From NCBI RefSeq assembly GCF_000250675.2, contig NC_018681.1, forward strand, positions 4,898,001 to 4,962,000: a stretch of 64,000 nt of DNA, given 5' to 3'. Positions 24,880 to 33,440 of this stretch are shown here, one piece after another. Position 1 is the stretch's first letter. Each line of letters begins with the position of its first letter. This stretch comes from Nocardia brasiliensis ATCC 700358 (lineage in GTDB: Bacteria > Actinomycetota > Actinomycetes > Mycobacteriales > Mycobacteriaceae). Below the pieces are notes generated by a model. It saw nothing but the letters and a program-made list of their open reading frames with translations. It ran no database searches and was not told the DNA's origin. The position numbers were made by a program, and so were the translations under genes.

Positions 24880-24902
24880 GTGCGCGCTCTCCGACCCCAG
24901 TG

Positions 24903-24937
24903 CCGGGCACGGCCGGGCTACGCCCGGCCGTGCCCGG
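24903..24937. terminator. 16-bp-stem bidirectional terminator
   Basis: A perfect 16-bp inverted repeat (24903-24918 / 24922-24937) with a 3-nt loop lies just after usp. Its right arm encodes the C-terminus (KTGHGRA) of the small minus-strand gene, so terminator and coding sequence overlap. Confidence 0.85.
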
Positions 24938-25145
24938 TCTTGTGGAACAACACATCTCGGAGCCGGTTCGTACCGACCAGCGCGACACGGCGGACATCCG
25001 CGAAGCCGTGGCCTGCCGGTAGCGCGCCGGTGTCGTCCCCGACCGCGCGCATCGCGTGCAATTCAGCGCTGACACGCTCGACGTCACGGTCGACGAAATT
25101 CGTCGAGCCCGCCAGGTGGCTTCTATCGGATTCTTTGGTAGTCAT
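24918..25145 (-). CDS. Small 75-aa protein downstream of the YbaK gene
   Basis: Family not recognised. The ORF is supported by a strong RBS (GGAGG, 8 nt before ATG 25145) and by lying 40 bp behind the ybaK-like gene on the same strand. The protein is hydrophilic, has no cysteines, and its last residues are encoded by a terminator arm. Candidate accessory protein of the tRNA-editing module; function unknown. Confidence 0.55.
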   Translation of the reverse strand: MTTKESDRSHLAGSTNFVDRDVERVSAELHAMRAVGDDTGALPAGHGFADVRRVALVGTNRLRDVLFHKTGHGRA

Positions 25146-25185
25146 CAGCAGACCTCCGAGAATGTATGTTCTGTCGGCAATCGGA

Positions 25186-25701
25186 TTACGTCATCGCCTC
25201 GCCCATGGCCGCCTCGTACTGCGCGATCTTCTCGGTGCGCGGTTGGGCCAAGCGCACGTAGTCGCCGGTGCGCAACGCCATCGACCGATCGAGCCGGGCC
25301 GCGTTGAAATACAGCTCGGGGATGTCGAGTACACCGGGGTCGACGATGAGTTCGAGATCGGGATGAAACGAGAAGGGCAGGATCGTGCCCGCCACGGAAC
25401 CGGAAAGATTCTCGGCGATCTCGGGGGTGGCAAAGGAAACATAGGTGCCGTCGAAGAGCGCGCGCACCGCGGTGAGATCGACCTTTGCGTCACCCGGCAC
25501 CACCGCCAAGACGTACCGCTTGGTCTTCTTACCGATCTTCACCATCACCACCATGCATTTCGCCGCATCGTGCAAGTCGTTGCCGCGCATCGGACTGACC
25601 AGATCGGTACGGCCCTCCGGTTCATGATCGATCAATCGATATTCGGCGGAACCTGCGTCGAGGAACTCGATGAGGCGCTGGTAGGGATCACTCTGGGTCA
25701 T
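25186..25701 (-). CDS. YbaK/ProX-type aminoacyl-tRNA deacylase
   Basis: A 171-aa stand-alone editing domain. The conserved lysine K48 (HDAAKCMVV) corresponds to the catalytic Lys46 of YbaK; AVVPGDAKVDLTAVRAL and PEIAENLSGSVAGTILPF are the family's substrate-pocket strands. Such enzymes hydrolyse mischarged tRNAs. Inside a fluorothreonine locus the likely target is 4-fluorothreonyl-tRNA(Thr); S. cattleya is known to use a dedicated deacylase (FthB) for this. ATG 25701 with AAAGG upstream is chosen over the longer ORF. Opposite direction to usp, and followed by the 75-aa gene. Confidence 0.85.
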   Translation of the reverse strand: MTQSDPYQRLIEFLDAGSAEYRLIDHEPEGRTDLVSPMRGNDLHDAAKCMVVMVKIGKKTKRYVLAVVPGDAKVDLTAVRALFDGTYVSFATPEIAENLSGSVAGTILPFSFHPDLELIVDPGVLDIPELYFNAARLDRSMALRTGDYVRLAQPRTEKIAQYEAAMGEAMT

Positions 25702-25786
25702 GCGAACCTTTCTGAGTCGACAAAGACCGACGCGAGCACAACCTCCAGGCACAGCACATCCCGGCAGGTGTGGTGCGATAGACGAG

Positions 25787-25800
25787 CGTTTAGTAAAACG
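25787..25800. promoter_or_regulatory. Palindrome in AT-rich promoter of the deacylase gene
   Basis: CGTTT-AGTA-AAACG, at the edge of the most AT-rich stretch in the window (about 25785-25870). It lies 86 bp upstream of the YbaK start. Candidate operator. Confidence 0.4.
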
Positions 25801-25893
25801 AACGATACCGACTACTATACTTTACGACACAGGCACGGCGATAGTCCGTACATACCGTCGAATATCTACTGCCGCTTCGGTTTTACCGCAGGC

Positions 25894-26364
25894 TCAGGCG
25901 CCGGTGACCCGCGGTTCGCAGCGCACGTCGAAGTTGACGGAGTTGGCGATGAAGCAGAGATCATGGGCGCGCTCGTGCAGCGCGAGCGCGCGCTCCCGGT
26001 GCTGCGAATCGGCGATCTGTATCCGGGGGCGCAGTACTACTTCGGAGAAACGGCCGCCGCCCTCGGGATCTTCGACCATGGTGCCCGACGGGTGATCGGT
26101 GTATTCGGTGACCACGATCCCCGCGCGAGCGCACAGCACGAGGTACCAGAGCATGTGGCACTGCGACAGCGAGGCCACCAGCAGCTCTTCCGGATTCCAG
26201 TGTTCGGGCGCGCCGCGGAACGCCGGATCCGCTGTGCCGAGGATCGGCGGTTTGCCCTCGGCGCTGACGATATGCGATCGCTCGAAATCCCGGTACCCGC
26301 TGGTGCCCGTGCCGGTGTTACCGGTCCAGGCCACGTCCAGTGTGTACTCGTGCGCCTTGGTCAT
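25894..26364 (-). CDS. OsmC/Ohr-family peroxiredoxin-like protein
   Basis: A 156-aa OsmC-family protein with both redox cysteines: C69 in SLSQCHML and C137 in HDLCFIANS. EELLVASLS is the family's helix motif. OsmC/Ohr proteins reduce organic hydroperoxides in the cytoplasm. ATG 26364. It ends 192 bp upstream of the ybaK start, with its own transcription likely, and seems not to belong to either secondary-metabolite locus. Confidence 0.88.
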   Translation of the reverse strand: MTKAHEYTLDVAWTGNTGTGTSGYRDFERSHIVSAEGKPPILGTADPAFRGAPEHWNPEELLVASLSQCHMLWYLVLCARAGIVVTEYTDHPSGTMVEDPEGGGRFSEVVLRPRIQIADSQHRERALALHERAHDLCFIANSVNFDVRCEPRVTGA

Positions 26365-26374
26365 CCGCCACCCC

Positions 26375-28096
26375 CTATGGCACCGTCTCGATCAACTTCA
26401 TCACACCTGTCAGTGTCGCAGCATAGCTCGGTTCGGTGGCGTAGCCTGCGGCCGCCACTTCGCGGGCGAACGCATAGGGATCGGCGGTGTGCGCGAACGC
26501 TTTCGCGTACCGGGGCTGCAACAGCACCCGCGCGTGGCCGTCGAACGACTCGGCCGGGGAAGCATAGGCCCGGAACCACGCGCGCACGACGTAGTTGTAC
26601 CGGCCGTCGGGCCTCGGCGTCACCGAAATGATCTCGGGGTAGCTACGGACGTTCGGTGTGCTGTGGACTTCCGTGGTCGTGCACAACTTACGTTGCGCCT
26701 CCGGCACTTTCGCACCCGCTTTGATGCCGAAGAAGTTGTTGCCGCAGGCCTTCGCGCCCCAACCGGTTTCGAGCGCCGCCTGACCGAGGGTGACCAGCCA
26801 CGGTATGCGGCTGCGGGTTTCGTTCGCCTGCGCGTGCGGACGGTACTTGCGCACGAAATCGACGACGTGCGCGGGCACCCGGCCGCTCGGTCGCGGCCCG
26901 GGTTTCGGCGTCGGCGCAGGTGCGCTACCGCCGCCCAAGCCGGGAACAGGTCCGGCGAACAGCGGACTCGGCGATCGCGCACCCTCCCAGCTGAGGTCGA
27001 CGTGAATGTGGTCGGTGTGCGGGTTGCTGCCGCCGTACGCCCGCCAACCCTGCGCCCGGTACTGCCAGCCCCACTGCCGTCGATTCCAAATGATGTACGC
27101 CACTTGCAATTCCACCGCGTTGGCCTGCAGCCAGGCGAGATAGGCGTCGACCTGCGCCCGGTGCGCCGGGTCCGCCGCGTTCGCGTAGAGGTCGATCGAC
27201 CGCCCCTCCCCGTGCAGCGACGGGGTGCCGAAAGTGGTTGCCCGGCAGTTGAATGTGCCCGCCTGGCGGCCGGTCAAGCGCTTCCACTGATTCGCCATGG
27301 CGCGGGCGCCGGGCTGCTCCCCCGTCGCACACTTGGTGAACGAACCGCGCCGTACGATGCCCGCCGCACGATCGGGCGTCCGGGTCGGAGTGGGCGTGGG
27401 CGTAGGCGTTGGTCCCGGCTTCGGCGTCGACCGGTTCAGGCGATACTGCCGCACATGGGCGAGTGCGGCCGCGTTGGCCGAACCGGTCAGATACGTCCAG
27501 GTGTCGGGTCGACCGCGCACGTCGATATGCGCGAACGTACCGCCGACGCCGAGCGCGATATCGTTGCCGCAGGCGTCGATCGCCAGTTCCGCGATCTGTA
27601 GTCCGGTGAGACCGGCGATGGTGATGTCGGCGGCCTGCCCGCTGCAATGCCTACTGAGCGTGGGCTTTTGCCCGCGCGCCCGGTAGACGGCGACATTGCT
27701 CGCCCAGGACCGGTAGCCCGAGGTGATCTTCACCGGCTTTCCCACTCGATCGCGGATCGCTTGCAGACAGCGGACCAGTGCCGGCGAGATGCGGGCGCGG
27801 TCTGCGGGACGTCCACCGCTGCTGACGAGTTCACCGACGGTGAAGTTCGGCGCCAGCTTCTTCGTGCGGACCTGCGGCCCGGTGTCGTAGAGCGGCAGGC
27901 CGGTGTTGTTCGGATCCCAATGCTCTTGCCCGGCGGCCGATGGGCCGGGCCGGGCGGTGAGCACCAGCCCTGACGGGAAACTTTCGGCCTCGAAGGCCGC
28001 CTCGGCACCAGCGCTGCTCTCGTCGAACTCGTGCTGCTCGACGGCACCGGATTCTTCGGCTGCGCTGTGGGCGGGCCACTCGGCAACGACACTCAT
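26375..28096 (-). CDS. Three-domain cell-wall hydrolase: M15 - M15 - glucosaminidase
   Basis: A 573-aa protein with an acidic N-terminus and no signal peptide. Domain 1 (~75-215) has M15-type zinc motifs SRHCSGQAADI and AHIDVRG. A PTPTPTPTP linker follows. Domain 2 (~235-385) repeats the scheme with LHGEGRSIDL and HTDHIHVD. A second Pro-rich linker leads to domain 3 (~415-573), a glucosaminidase domain (QAALETGWGAKACGNNFFGIK). It should cut peptide and glycan parts of peptidoglycan. GGGAGG precedes both GTG 28099 and ATG 28096. Lack of a secretion signal suggests delivery by lysis or a dedicated apparatus (inference). Confidence 0.8.
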   Translation of the reverse strand: MSVVAEWPAHSAAEESGAVEQHEFDESSAGAEAAFEAESFPSGLVLTARPGPSAAGQEHWDPNNTGLPLYDTGPQVRTKKLAPNFTVGELVSSGGRPADRARISPALVRCLQAIRDRVGKPVKITSGYRSWASNVAVYRARGQKPTLSRHCSGQAADITIAGLTGLQIAELAIDACGNDIALGVGGTFAHIDVRGRPDTWTYLTGSANAAALAHVRQYRLNRSTPKPGPTPTPTPTPTRTPDRAAGIVRRGSFTKCATGEQPGARAMANQWKRLTGRQAGTFNCRATTFGTPSLHGEGRSIDLYANAADPAHRAQVDAYLAWLQANAVELQVAYIIWNRRQWGWQYRAQGWRAYGGSNPHTDHIHVDLSWEGARSPSPLFAGPVPGLGGGSAPAPTPKPGPRPSGRVPAHVVDFVRKYRPHAQANETRSRIPWLVTLGQAALETGWGAKACGNNFFGIKAGAKVPEAQRKLCTTTEVHSTPNVRSYPEIISVTPRPDGRYNYVVRAWFRAYASPAESFDGHARVLLQPRYAKAFAHTADPYAFAREVAAAGYATEPSYAATLTGVMKLIETVP

Positions 28097-28114
28097 CACT
28101 TGCCTCCCTACGTC

Positions 28115-30226
28115 TCAGTAGGTGCTCTGGTGGAGGGGGCGGCGCTCCCGCGGCGGCCGCGCGGGCGGCGCGGGACGCACCCCGAGGTCCGCGAGGGTGA
28201 CCACGGTGCTGCCGCTGGTCCAGAAATTCTTCGCCTGCCCCCGCGCGACGAGCTCGACGCACGCGGCGTGCGCGCACTGGCTGACGCCGGGGCGGGCGGG
28301 ATGGAATTCGTAGTAGTCCAGCATCGAGATCTCGATCCGGGTGGCGGGCTTCTTCCGCCAATCCTTGGGCGCGGACGGCAGCACCCGCCACTGCACGCAG
28401 TCGATCGCGCCATAAGCGAATTGCAGGTCGCTGTCGCGATATTCGCTCTGCTCGAGCCGGGTGAAGCCGATGTCGCCACCGCGCGCGATCGACTTGCGGA
28501 TCTTCTCCCGCACGCCGGCCGACCGCTTGATCATGTCGGCCACGTCGATGGTGACCTCGGCACCGCTGGCACCGAGGAAGTGCGCGAACAGCCGGGCCGC
28601 GAGCGGCCCCGCGGCGATCACACGCGCCATCGAGAACAGCGCCACATCGCGCGGATCGCCGAACGCGCACGCACAATCGATGGCCGCTTTGGCGTCGAGG
28701 CGATGACTGGTCAGGCTGCAGCGCTTGCGGAATCGCTGCTGCATCTCGCTCCAGGGCGCCTCCGGCCTCAGATCGTCCTGTACCGGCTTGCATTTGCCGA
28801 GCATCCGGCGAGCGCGGGCGGGCGGAGCTTCTTCCTCTAACGATTCGCTGTCCTTGCACCGGCACCCGCACTCCTGCGCGATCGACTCCCCCGCGAAATC
28901 CTCGGATTCCCAACCGGTCTCGCCCCAGTATTCGCCGTCGCCCTCCTGCGGCGTCCACAGCTCCTCGGTGCTCTCGTCGGCCGCCTCCCGGCTGAGGACC
29001 CCGCCGCTCAGGTTCGCGGACGCGTCGGCGAGCAGCTGCCAGCCGAATCGACGCGGAATATCGTTGTGCGGCACCCGTGTTCGCTCCACCCGGAAGTTCG
29101 GCGAACCGGCCGCCCGGACCGCCGCCCCGACCCGCTCACTGGCCCGCGCGGTGCCCTCACCGGGGCGGTACAGCACCCGCAGCGCGCCGGTACCCGCCGC
29201 CATGCGCTTGCGCGCCCAGTCGATCAACGCTTTCGGATCGTTGTACAGCGCGTCGAAGGTGTGCACCTCGTCCGGATCGGTGTGCCCCAGGACCGACATC
29301 AGCGCCGCTCCACCGCCGGAGTGTGCGGTCAAAATCAGCCGATTGCGCCGTACGCTCGTTCCGGTCGCCGCGCCGAAACGGGCCAGCGCGTCATCGATCA
29401 GCGCTTGCAGTGCACCGGGTTTCGTGAGCGCCGGGAACGTGTAGCGTGCCGGATTGCCCTTCGGCTGATGGTGACCGCGGGGCAGGATCAGCAACGTCGG
29501 GACGGTCCGTCCGGCGACTCCCGGCTTGGCCGGATCGGTGAAATCCAGTCCGCTGATCGGCTTCTTGTGCTTGACGATCTGCATGGCCGCGCCGTGACCG
29601 GAGTAGCCGTGCAAGTGGACGACCACATCGACCACCGAGGGCTCGACCATGCCGTTCCACTCGATCAGCAGATCCGGTGGCGTGCCCGCGTGCGCACGCA
29701 ATTGGGGATGCCGGTGCACGAGCAACCGGCCGGGTGTCACCGCGACTGGCTGGGCGTCTTCGTAATCCGCGTCTTCGTAATCCGCATCCTCGTAATCGGC
29801 TTCCCCGTAGTCGGCTTCCTCGTGGTCGGCCTCCTCATAGTGGATGTTCTCGAAGTCGGCATCCTCGAAGTCGGCGTTCTCGTAGTCGACCTCTTCGTAG
29901 ACCCCGCCTTCGTAGCCGGCGTTCCCGTAGTCCGCTTCCGTATCGTCTGCGGCCTCGAAAGTCGCTGCCTCGCTGTCTACTTCGAAGACAGCGTCCTCCT
30001 GGCCGGCGTCCTCGCGGTCGCACTCGGTCCCGTAGGCGTAGTCCGCCTCGGTATCCCCGGCTTCGTCGAACTCGGTGTCGGAATCCTCGTTCTGCCAGCC
30101 GGTTTCGCCGTCGTGCTCCAGCGCACCCACGTCTTCGGCGAAGACGTCTTCGCGCGTGGGCCACACGCCGGTATCGGGCGTCGCCTCGGGCGAAGCGAAG
30201 ATCGATGATTCGGCAACGGTACTCAT
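28115..30226 (-). CDS. Alpha/beta-hydrolase with acidic repeat and unknown C-terminal domain
   Basis: A 703-aa protein. Residues ~35-165 are strongly acidic and end in a run of A-D-Y-E-D pentapeptides. A hydrolase-like domain follows (~170-400) with DVVVHLHGYSGHGA and the nucleophile elbow LTAHSGGGAAL. A Cys-rich spacer (QECGCRCKD) leads to a C-terminal domain (~500-700) I do not recognise, containing MLDYYEFHP and QCAHAACVEL. No signal peptide. ATG 30226 has GGAGCC upstream and is preferred over 30238. Neighbouring genes on both sides share the acidic-leader style. Confidence 0.7.
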   Translation of the reverse strand: MSTVAESSIFASPEATPDTGVWPTREDVFAEDVGALEHDGETGWQNEDSDTEFDEAGDTEADYAYGTECDREDAGQEDAVFEVDSEAATFEAADDTEADYGNAGYEGGVYEEVDYENADFEDADFENIHYEEADHEEADYGEADYEDADYEDADYEDAQPVAVTPGRLLVHRHPQLRAHAGTPPDLLIEWNGMVEPSVVDVVVHLHGYSGHGAAMQIVKHKKPISGLDFTDPAKPGVAGRTVPTLLILPRGHHQPKGNPARYTFPALTKPGALQALIDDALARFGAATGTSVRRNRLILTAHSGGGAALMSVLGHTDPDEVHTFDALYNDPKALIDWARKRMAAGTGALRVLYRPGEGTARASERVGAAVRAAGSPNFRVERTRVPHNDIPRRFGWQLLADASANLSGGVLSREAADESTEELWTPQEGDGEYWGETGWESEDFAGESIAQECGCRCKDSESLEEEAPPARARRMLGKCKPVQDDLRPEAPWSEMQQRFRKRCSLTSHRLDAKAAIDCACAFGDPRDVALFSMARVIAAGPLAARLFAHFLGASGAEVTIDVADMIKRSAGVREKIRKSIARGGDIGFTRLEQSEYRDSDLQFAYGAIDCVQWRVLPSAPKDWRKKPATRIEISMLDYYEFHPARPGVSQCAHAACVELVARGQAKNFWTSGSTVVTLADLGVRPAPPARPPRERRPLHQSTY
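29755..29949. repeat. 15-bp coding tandem repeat (pentapeptide A-D-Y-E-D)
   Basis: About thirteen diverged 15-bp units (GTCTTCGTAATCCGC type on the plus strand) encode an acidic, tyrosine-rich spacer in the hydrolase gene. Units at the low-coordinate side are nearly identical, pointing to recent expansion. Confidence 0.8.
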
Positions 30227-30279
30227 ATCAGGCTCCAATCGGTATCGCGCGATGGCGAAAGGCTCGACGTCCCAGCGGC

Positions 30280-31614
30280 TCAGAGCCGTGGGGCAACTCG
30301 TCGATGTCCGTTCGTCGCGGCCGCCGCCGGCGCCGCCGGTGCCGAGGGTGCGGTGGTGCCGGACAGCACGCCGGCGGGCAGCAGTTTCGTCGGCTGTGCC
30401 GATCGGACCTGATTCGTGCTGCGGCGCATGGTGACCGCCAGATCCTTGACCCGCTCACCAGTCGCCGACTGCCACAGATCGATGATGCGGTTCATCGTCT
30501 GGGCGGGGCCGGGCCCCGGCACGCCGGTGGAGCGATACAGCAGTTCGGCCTGCGACTGTTCGTCGAACACCCCGAGCTCGATCGCCCACAGCAGCGGGGA
30601 GACCAGCGTGGCGAGTTCGAACAGTTCCCGCGCCTGACGCGAGGGCGCCACGCCGACTCGCCTGCCGATCGTCGCGAGCCGATCGGCCGGGTTGCCGCCG
30701 CTGATGCCCGCGTTGGCGCTGAGATCCCGGACCACGGCGCTCTCGTAGTCGACCGTGAGATGGAACCAGTTCAGCAGGCAGACGTAGCTGAACTCTTCGC
30801 GCGAGAGCATCCCGCCGAGCCTGCGCAACCGCAGCATCTCGGCCAGCGTCTGGCACAGGTATCCGATGTAACTGGCGTCGGTCGGGTTCGAGCCGGAGGT
30901 GTTGCGCTCGTTCTCGATGCCGAGCCAGACCTGCCGCAGCAGTTCGTTCCACATCTCGATGAAGCGGATGTTGCTCGCGGCGCCCGCGTCTCGCTTCCAT
31001 GCCTGGCTGTCCGCACCGGGCGCCGGATGCGGGAGATCGAGTCCGAACATGCGCCAGTACGCGTTGCGCCGGTTCACCCGGGCATCCGGCCGCAGCTGGC
31101 TGGTCAACCCGCCCACCCGGAACAGCGGCGGGTCGCGGAAGAACAGTTCTTCGGTGGCGCGTACCCAGGCCATGGTTTCGACCGAGGGTGCGGGCAGCGT
31201 CTCGCCGACCACGTAGCGCCGCACCACCTCCGCGAAAATCTCCACGGCGCCGGTGCTTTCGACCAGGTACGCGTAGAACATGTGGTCCCACAGCGGCACC
31301 ACCTGCGGATCGTTGGTCGGGTTGTAGCCGAGCGGGGGCGGGAACGGCGGTGTCCCCGTGGTGGGCCCGTGCACGCCGGACTTGAACGACTCCTTGATCA
31401 AGTTGTCCGGCAGCTGCGTCAACTTGACGGCGGCCGGGTCACCGAGCGGCACCTTGGTCTCGGTGAAGACCTTGGGCCAGACGGTGATTCCGCCCTGCGC
31501 CCAGATCTCGTCCAGCCACCGGCTCAACTGCTCCGGGTGGAAGGTGAAGACCGCGTCGGCGGGTGTCAGCGGGTCGGTGAGCTTGGGGAGCTTGGTAGCC
31601 AACTGTCGGAACAT
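30280..31614 (-). CDS. Hypothetical 444-aa protein of the 26-39 kb block
   Basis: Not recognised. Mostly helical, soluble; contains WDHMFYAYLVESTGAVEIF and NWFHLTVDYESAVVRDL, with a low-complexity Pro/Ala C-terminus. RBS AAGGAAGG lies before ATG 31614. Thirteen bases separate it from the upstream gene, so it is part of one long transcript with its neighbours. The tryptophan/tyrosine content suggests a structural or enzymatic globular domain; no catalytic motif is evident. Confidence 0.65.
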   Translation of the reverse strand: MFRQLATKLPKLTDPLTPADAVFTFHPEQLSRWLDEIWAQGGITVWPKVFTETKVPLGDPAAVKLTQLPDNLIKESFKSGVHGPTTGTPPFPPPLGYNPTNDPQVVPLWDHMFYAYLVESTGAVEIFAEVVRRYVVGETLPAPSVETMAWVRATEELFFRDPPLFRVGGLTSQLRPDARVNRRNAYWRMFGLDLPHPAPGADSQAWKRDAGAASNIRFIEMWNELLRQVWLGIENERNTSGSNPTDASYIGYLCQTLAEMLRLRRLGGMLSREEFSYVCLLNWFHLTVDYESAVVRDLSANAGISGGNPADRLATIGRRVGVAPSRQARELFELATLVSPLLWAIELGVFDEQSQAELLYRSTGVPGPGPAQTMNRIIDLWQSATGERVKDLAVTMRRSTNQVRSAQPTKLLPAGVLSGTTAPSAPAAPAAAATNGHRRVAPRL

Positions 31615-31627
31615 GGCGCTGCCTTCC

Positions 31628-32167
31628 TTAAAGTGCCTGCGGCGAATCGGAGTGCGTGAGCGAGACGCCGCCCCCGGACCCGGAGCTGACCGGCCCGTAC
31701 GTCACGAAGGTGACGGCCCGGACCTTCCCCTTGCAGTCCTGGATCTGCGCCGCGACCGCCTCGGCGGGATAGGTGATCGCGAAGGTCGGATTCGACCCGC
31801 AGCCGTCGCCGTTCCCGCCGTCCCTGCGGATCTCGTCGTAGACGTAGAGGATTTCCGGGCCGCGGGCACCGCGGTGGATCACGGCGATCCGGTCCGCGTA
31901 GCTCGGCAGGCCCTTCTGGAATTCGAGCAGTTTGTGCTCGACGTCGACCAAGGCGGGCAATCGCTGGTCGATCGGTCCCTTCGCCGAGAGGTTGCGTGAT
32001 TGCAACCCGTACTGCAGCTCCGAGAAGATCGACAGCGTGAAGTCGTTGCCTTCCGCGAGCGTGCTCGGCGCCGCGCTCTCCTGCTGCCGGTACTGCTGAA
32101 GCACGCCGGTGAACAACTGGATCAGCTGATCCATGTCCACCGCCGCCTTGCCTGGCTCGTTGTCCAT
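31628..32167 (-). CDS. Hypothetical 179-aa protein
   Basis: Not recognised. No membrane or signal segment; two cysteines (DGCGSN, QDCKGK) may pair. The C-terminus is Gly/Ser-rich. A GGAGACC RBS precedes ATG 32167; tightly spaced within the same operon (22 bp from the upstream gene). Confidence 0.65.
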   Translation of the reverse strand: MDNEPGKAAVDMDQLIQLFTGVLQQYRQQESAAPSTLAEGNDFTLSIFSELQYGLQSRNLSAKGPIDQRLPALVDVEHKLLEFQKGLPSYADRIAVIHRGARGPEILYVYDEIRRDGGNGDGCGSNPTFAITYPAEAVAAQIQDCKGKVRAVTFVTYGPVSSGSGGGVSLTHSDSPQAL

Positions 32168-32189
32168 GTCGGTCTCCTATCTCCTACGT

Positions 32190-33440
32190 TCAGGCGGCGA
32201 CGCGGTCGCCGCCACCCATCCGGCGCAGCCATGTCTCCATTTCCGATGGCGCGGTGGACGATTCGAGACCGCGCAGCACGGTCAGCGCCAGAATTCGCAT
32301 CGGCTCGACCCGCTGCAGGTAGGTCGAGGTGTACAACGAGGCACCCGCGCGGTCGGCCAGTCGGTTCAGTTCGGCCGGCGACACCCGTCGCGGGTCGGCC
32401 AGCGCCGAGAGCGGCACGCCGTGGAACGCTCGCATCGGCCTGCGCGTGCACACCTCGGCGATCGTGGGCAGCAGCGGCATGCTGGCCGCGACGATCGCGC
32501 CGACCTCCGAAGAGGCGTGCGCGAGTGGGTGTCTGGCCTGCCAGCGAGCGGCCAGCGCGTCCCATGGCCCCGCGCCGAACCAGCTCCGGCACAACGCCGC
32601 GTTGAACTGCACCCGCAGCGCCGAGACCGGATGCGGGTCGCCGAACGGCATCCGGTACACCTGGCTGGACGGACCGTCCACGACGGTCGCCAAGGCCGGC
32701 ACCGGCGCGTATCCGAGCAAGCTGAAGGCGTAGACGTCGGCCGCCACCTCGGAAGCCCAACTGCGCCAAGCGGTTGCCGCGAGCGCGCTGTGCGGCGCCA
32801 GGGCCGCGTGCAGGGCCGCCGCCAATTCCTTTGTCCAACTGGTCAAATGCGCCACCTGGTGGCCGGTCTCGTGCACCAGGGAGGTCGGCTGCCACAGATT
32901 GTGCCGGGTGATCTTGATCGCGGCCGCCGGTGACAGGGAGGCGTCCCAGAGCCGGGCGCCCGAGCGCAGGATCGACGCGCCCATGCCCTTGTCGAGATAG
33001 GTGAGCACCGGCGGTGTGTCGATGCCGAGCGGCCGCAGCACCTGATCCATGCTGTGCACGGCCAAGGCATCCAGCCCGCGCAGCACGGCCGCGGTGCGCG
33101 GGTTCGTCCTGGTGTTCACCGCGTCGCAGTAGAAGTCGACGACCGCCTCCGCGCGGCTGTACCGGCGGCGCAACCTGAGCAGTTCCGCGCGTGCGGTTTT
33201 CAGGTCGGCCGGTGCCGTCACACCTTTGATCGTGAACAGGGTGCGGTCCGCCTGCGCGGTGAGCCTGCGCGCCTGGCCGGTGAGGCTAGCGCGAACGCTG
33301 AGCCCGAGGTAGGACTCCAGTTCGCGCCACGCCACCGGTGACGCGCTGACCTCGAGGTCGCCCAGTGCCGCGCACGCGCGCCGCCAGTGCCGCGCCTCGG
33401 CGGCGAGCGCGGCGGTCTCGGTGGCGAATCGGGCGTCCAT
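32190..33440 (-). CDS. HEXXH zincin-type protein
   Basis: A 416-aa protein with a zinc-protease signature H190-E-T-G-H194 (LVHETGHQVAHL) and a downstream SEVAADVYAF, a plausible third-ligand Glu with the E-x-x-A-D pattern. The N-terminal ~170 residues are helical and of unknown role. ATG 33440 overlaps the stop of the 805-aa gene by one base (TGATG), so it is translationally coupled. The much longer ORF in this frame (to 34151) is a shadow of the upstream gene. No signal peptide; substrate unknown. Confidence 0.72.
   Translation of the reverse strand: MDARFATETAALAAEARHWRRACAALGDLEVSASPVAWRELESYLGLSVRASLTGQARRLTAQADRTLFTIKGVTAPADLKTARAELLRLRRRYSRAEAVVDFYCDAVNTRTNPRTAAVLRGLDALAVHSMDQVLRPLGIDTPPVLTYLDKGMGASILRSGARLWDASLSPAAAIKITRHNLWQPTSLVHETGHQVAHLTSWTKELAAALHAALAPHSALAATAWRSWASEVAADVYAFSLLGYAPVPALATVVDGPSSQVYRMPFGDPHPVSALRVQFNAALCRSWFGAGPWDALAARWQARHPLAHASSEVGAIVAASMPLLPTIAEVCTRRPMRAFHGVPLSALADPRRVSPAELNRLADRAGASLYTSTYLQRVEPMRILALTVLRGLESSTAPSEMETWLRRMGGGDRVAA

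Noticed and set aside
29755..29949. CRISPR-like regular spacing
   Set aside because: The 15-bp units are in frame and code for A-D-Y-E-D pentapeptides without unique spacers.
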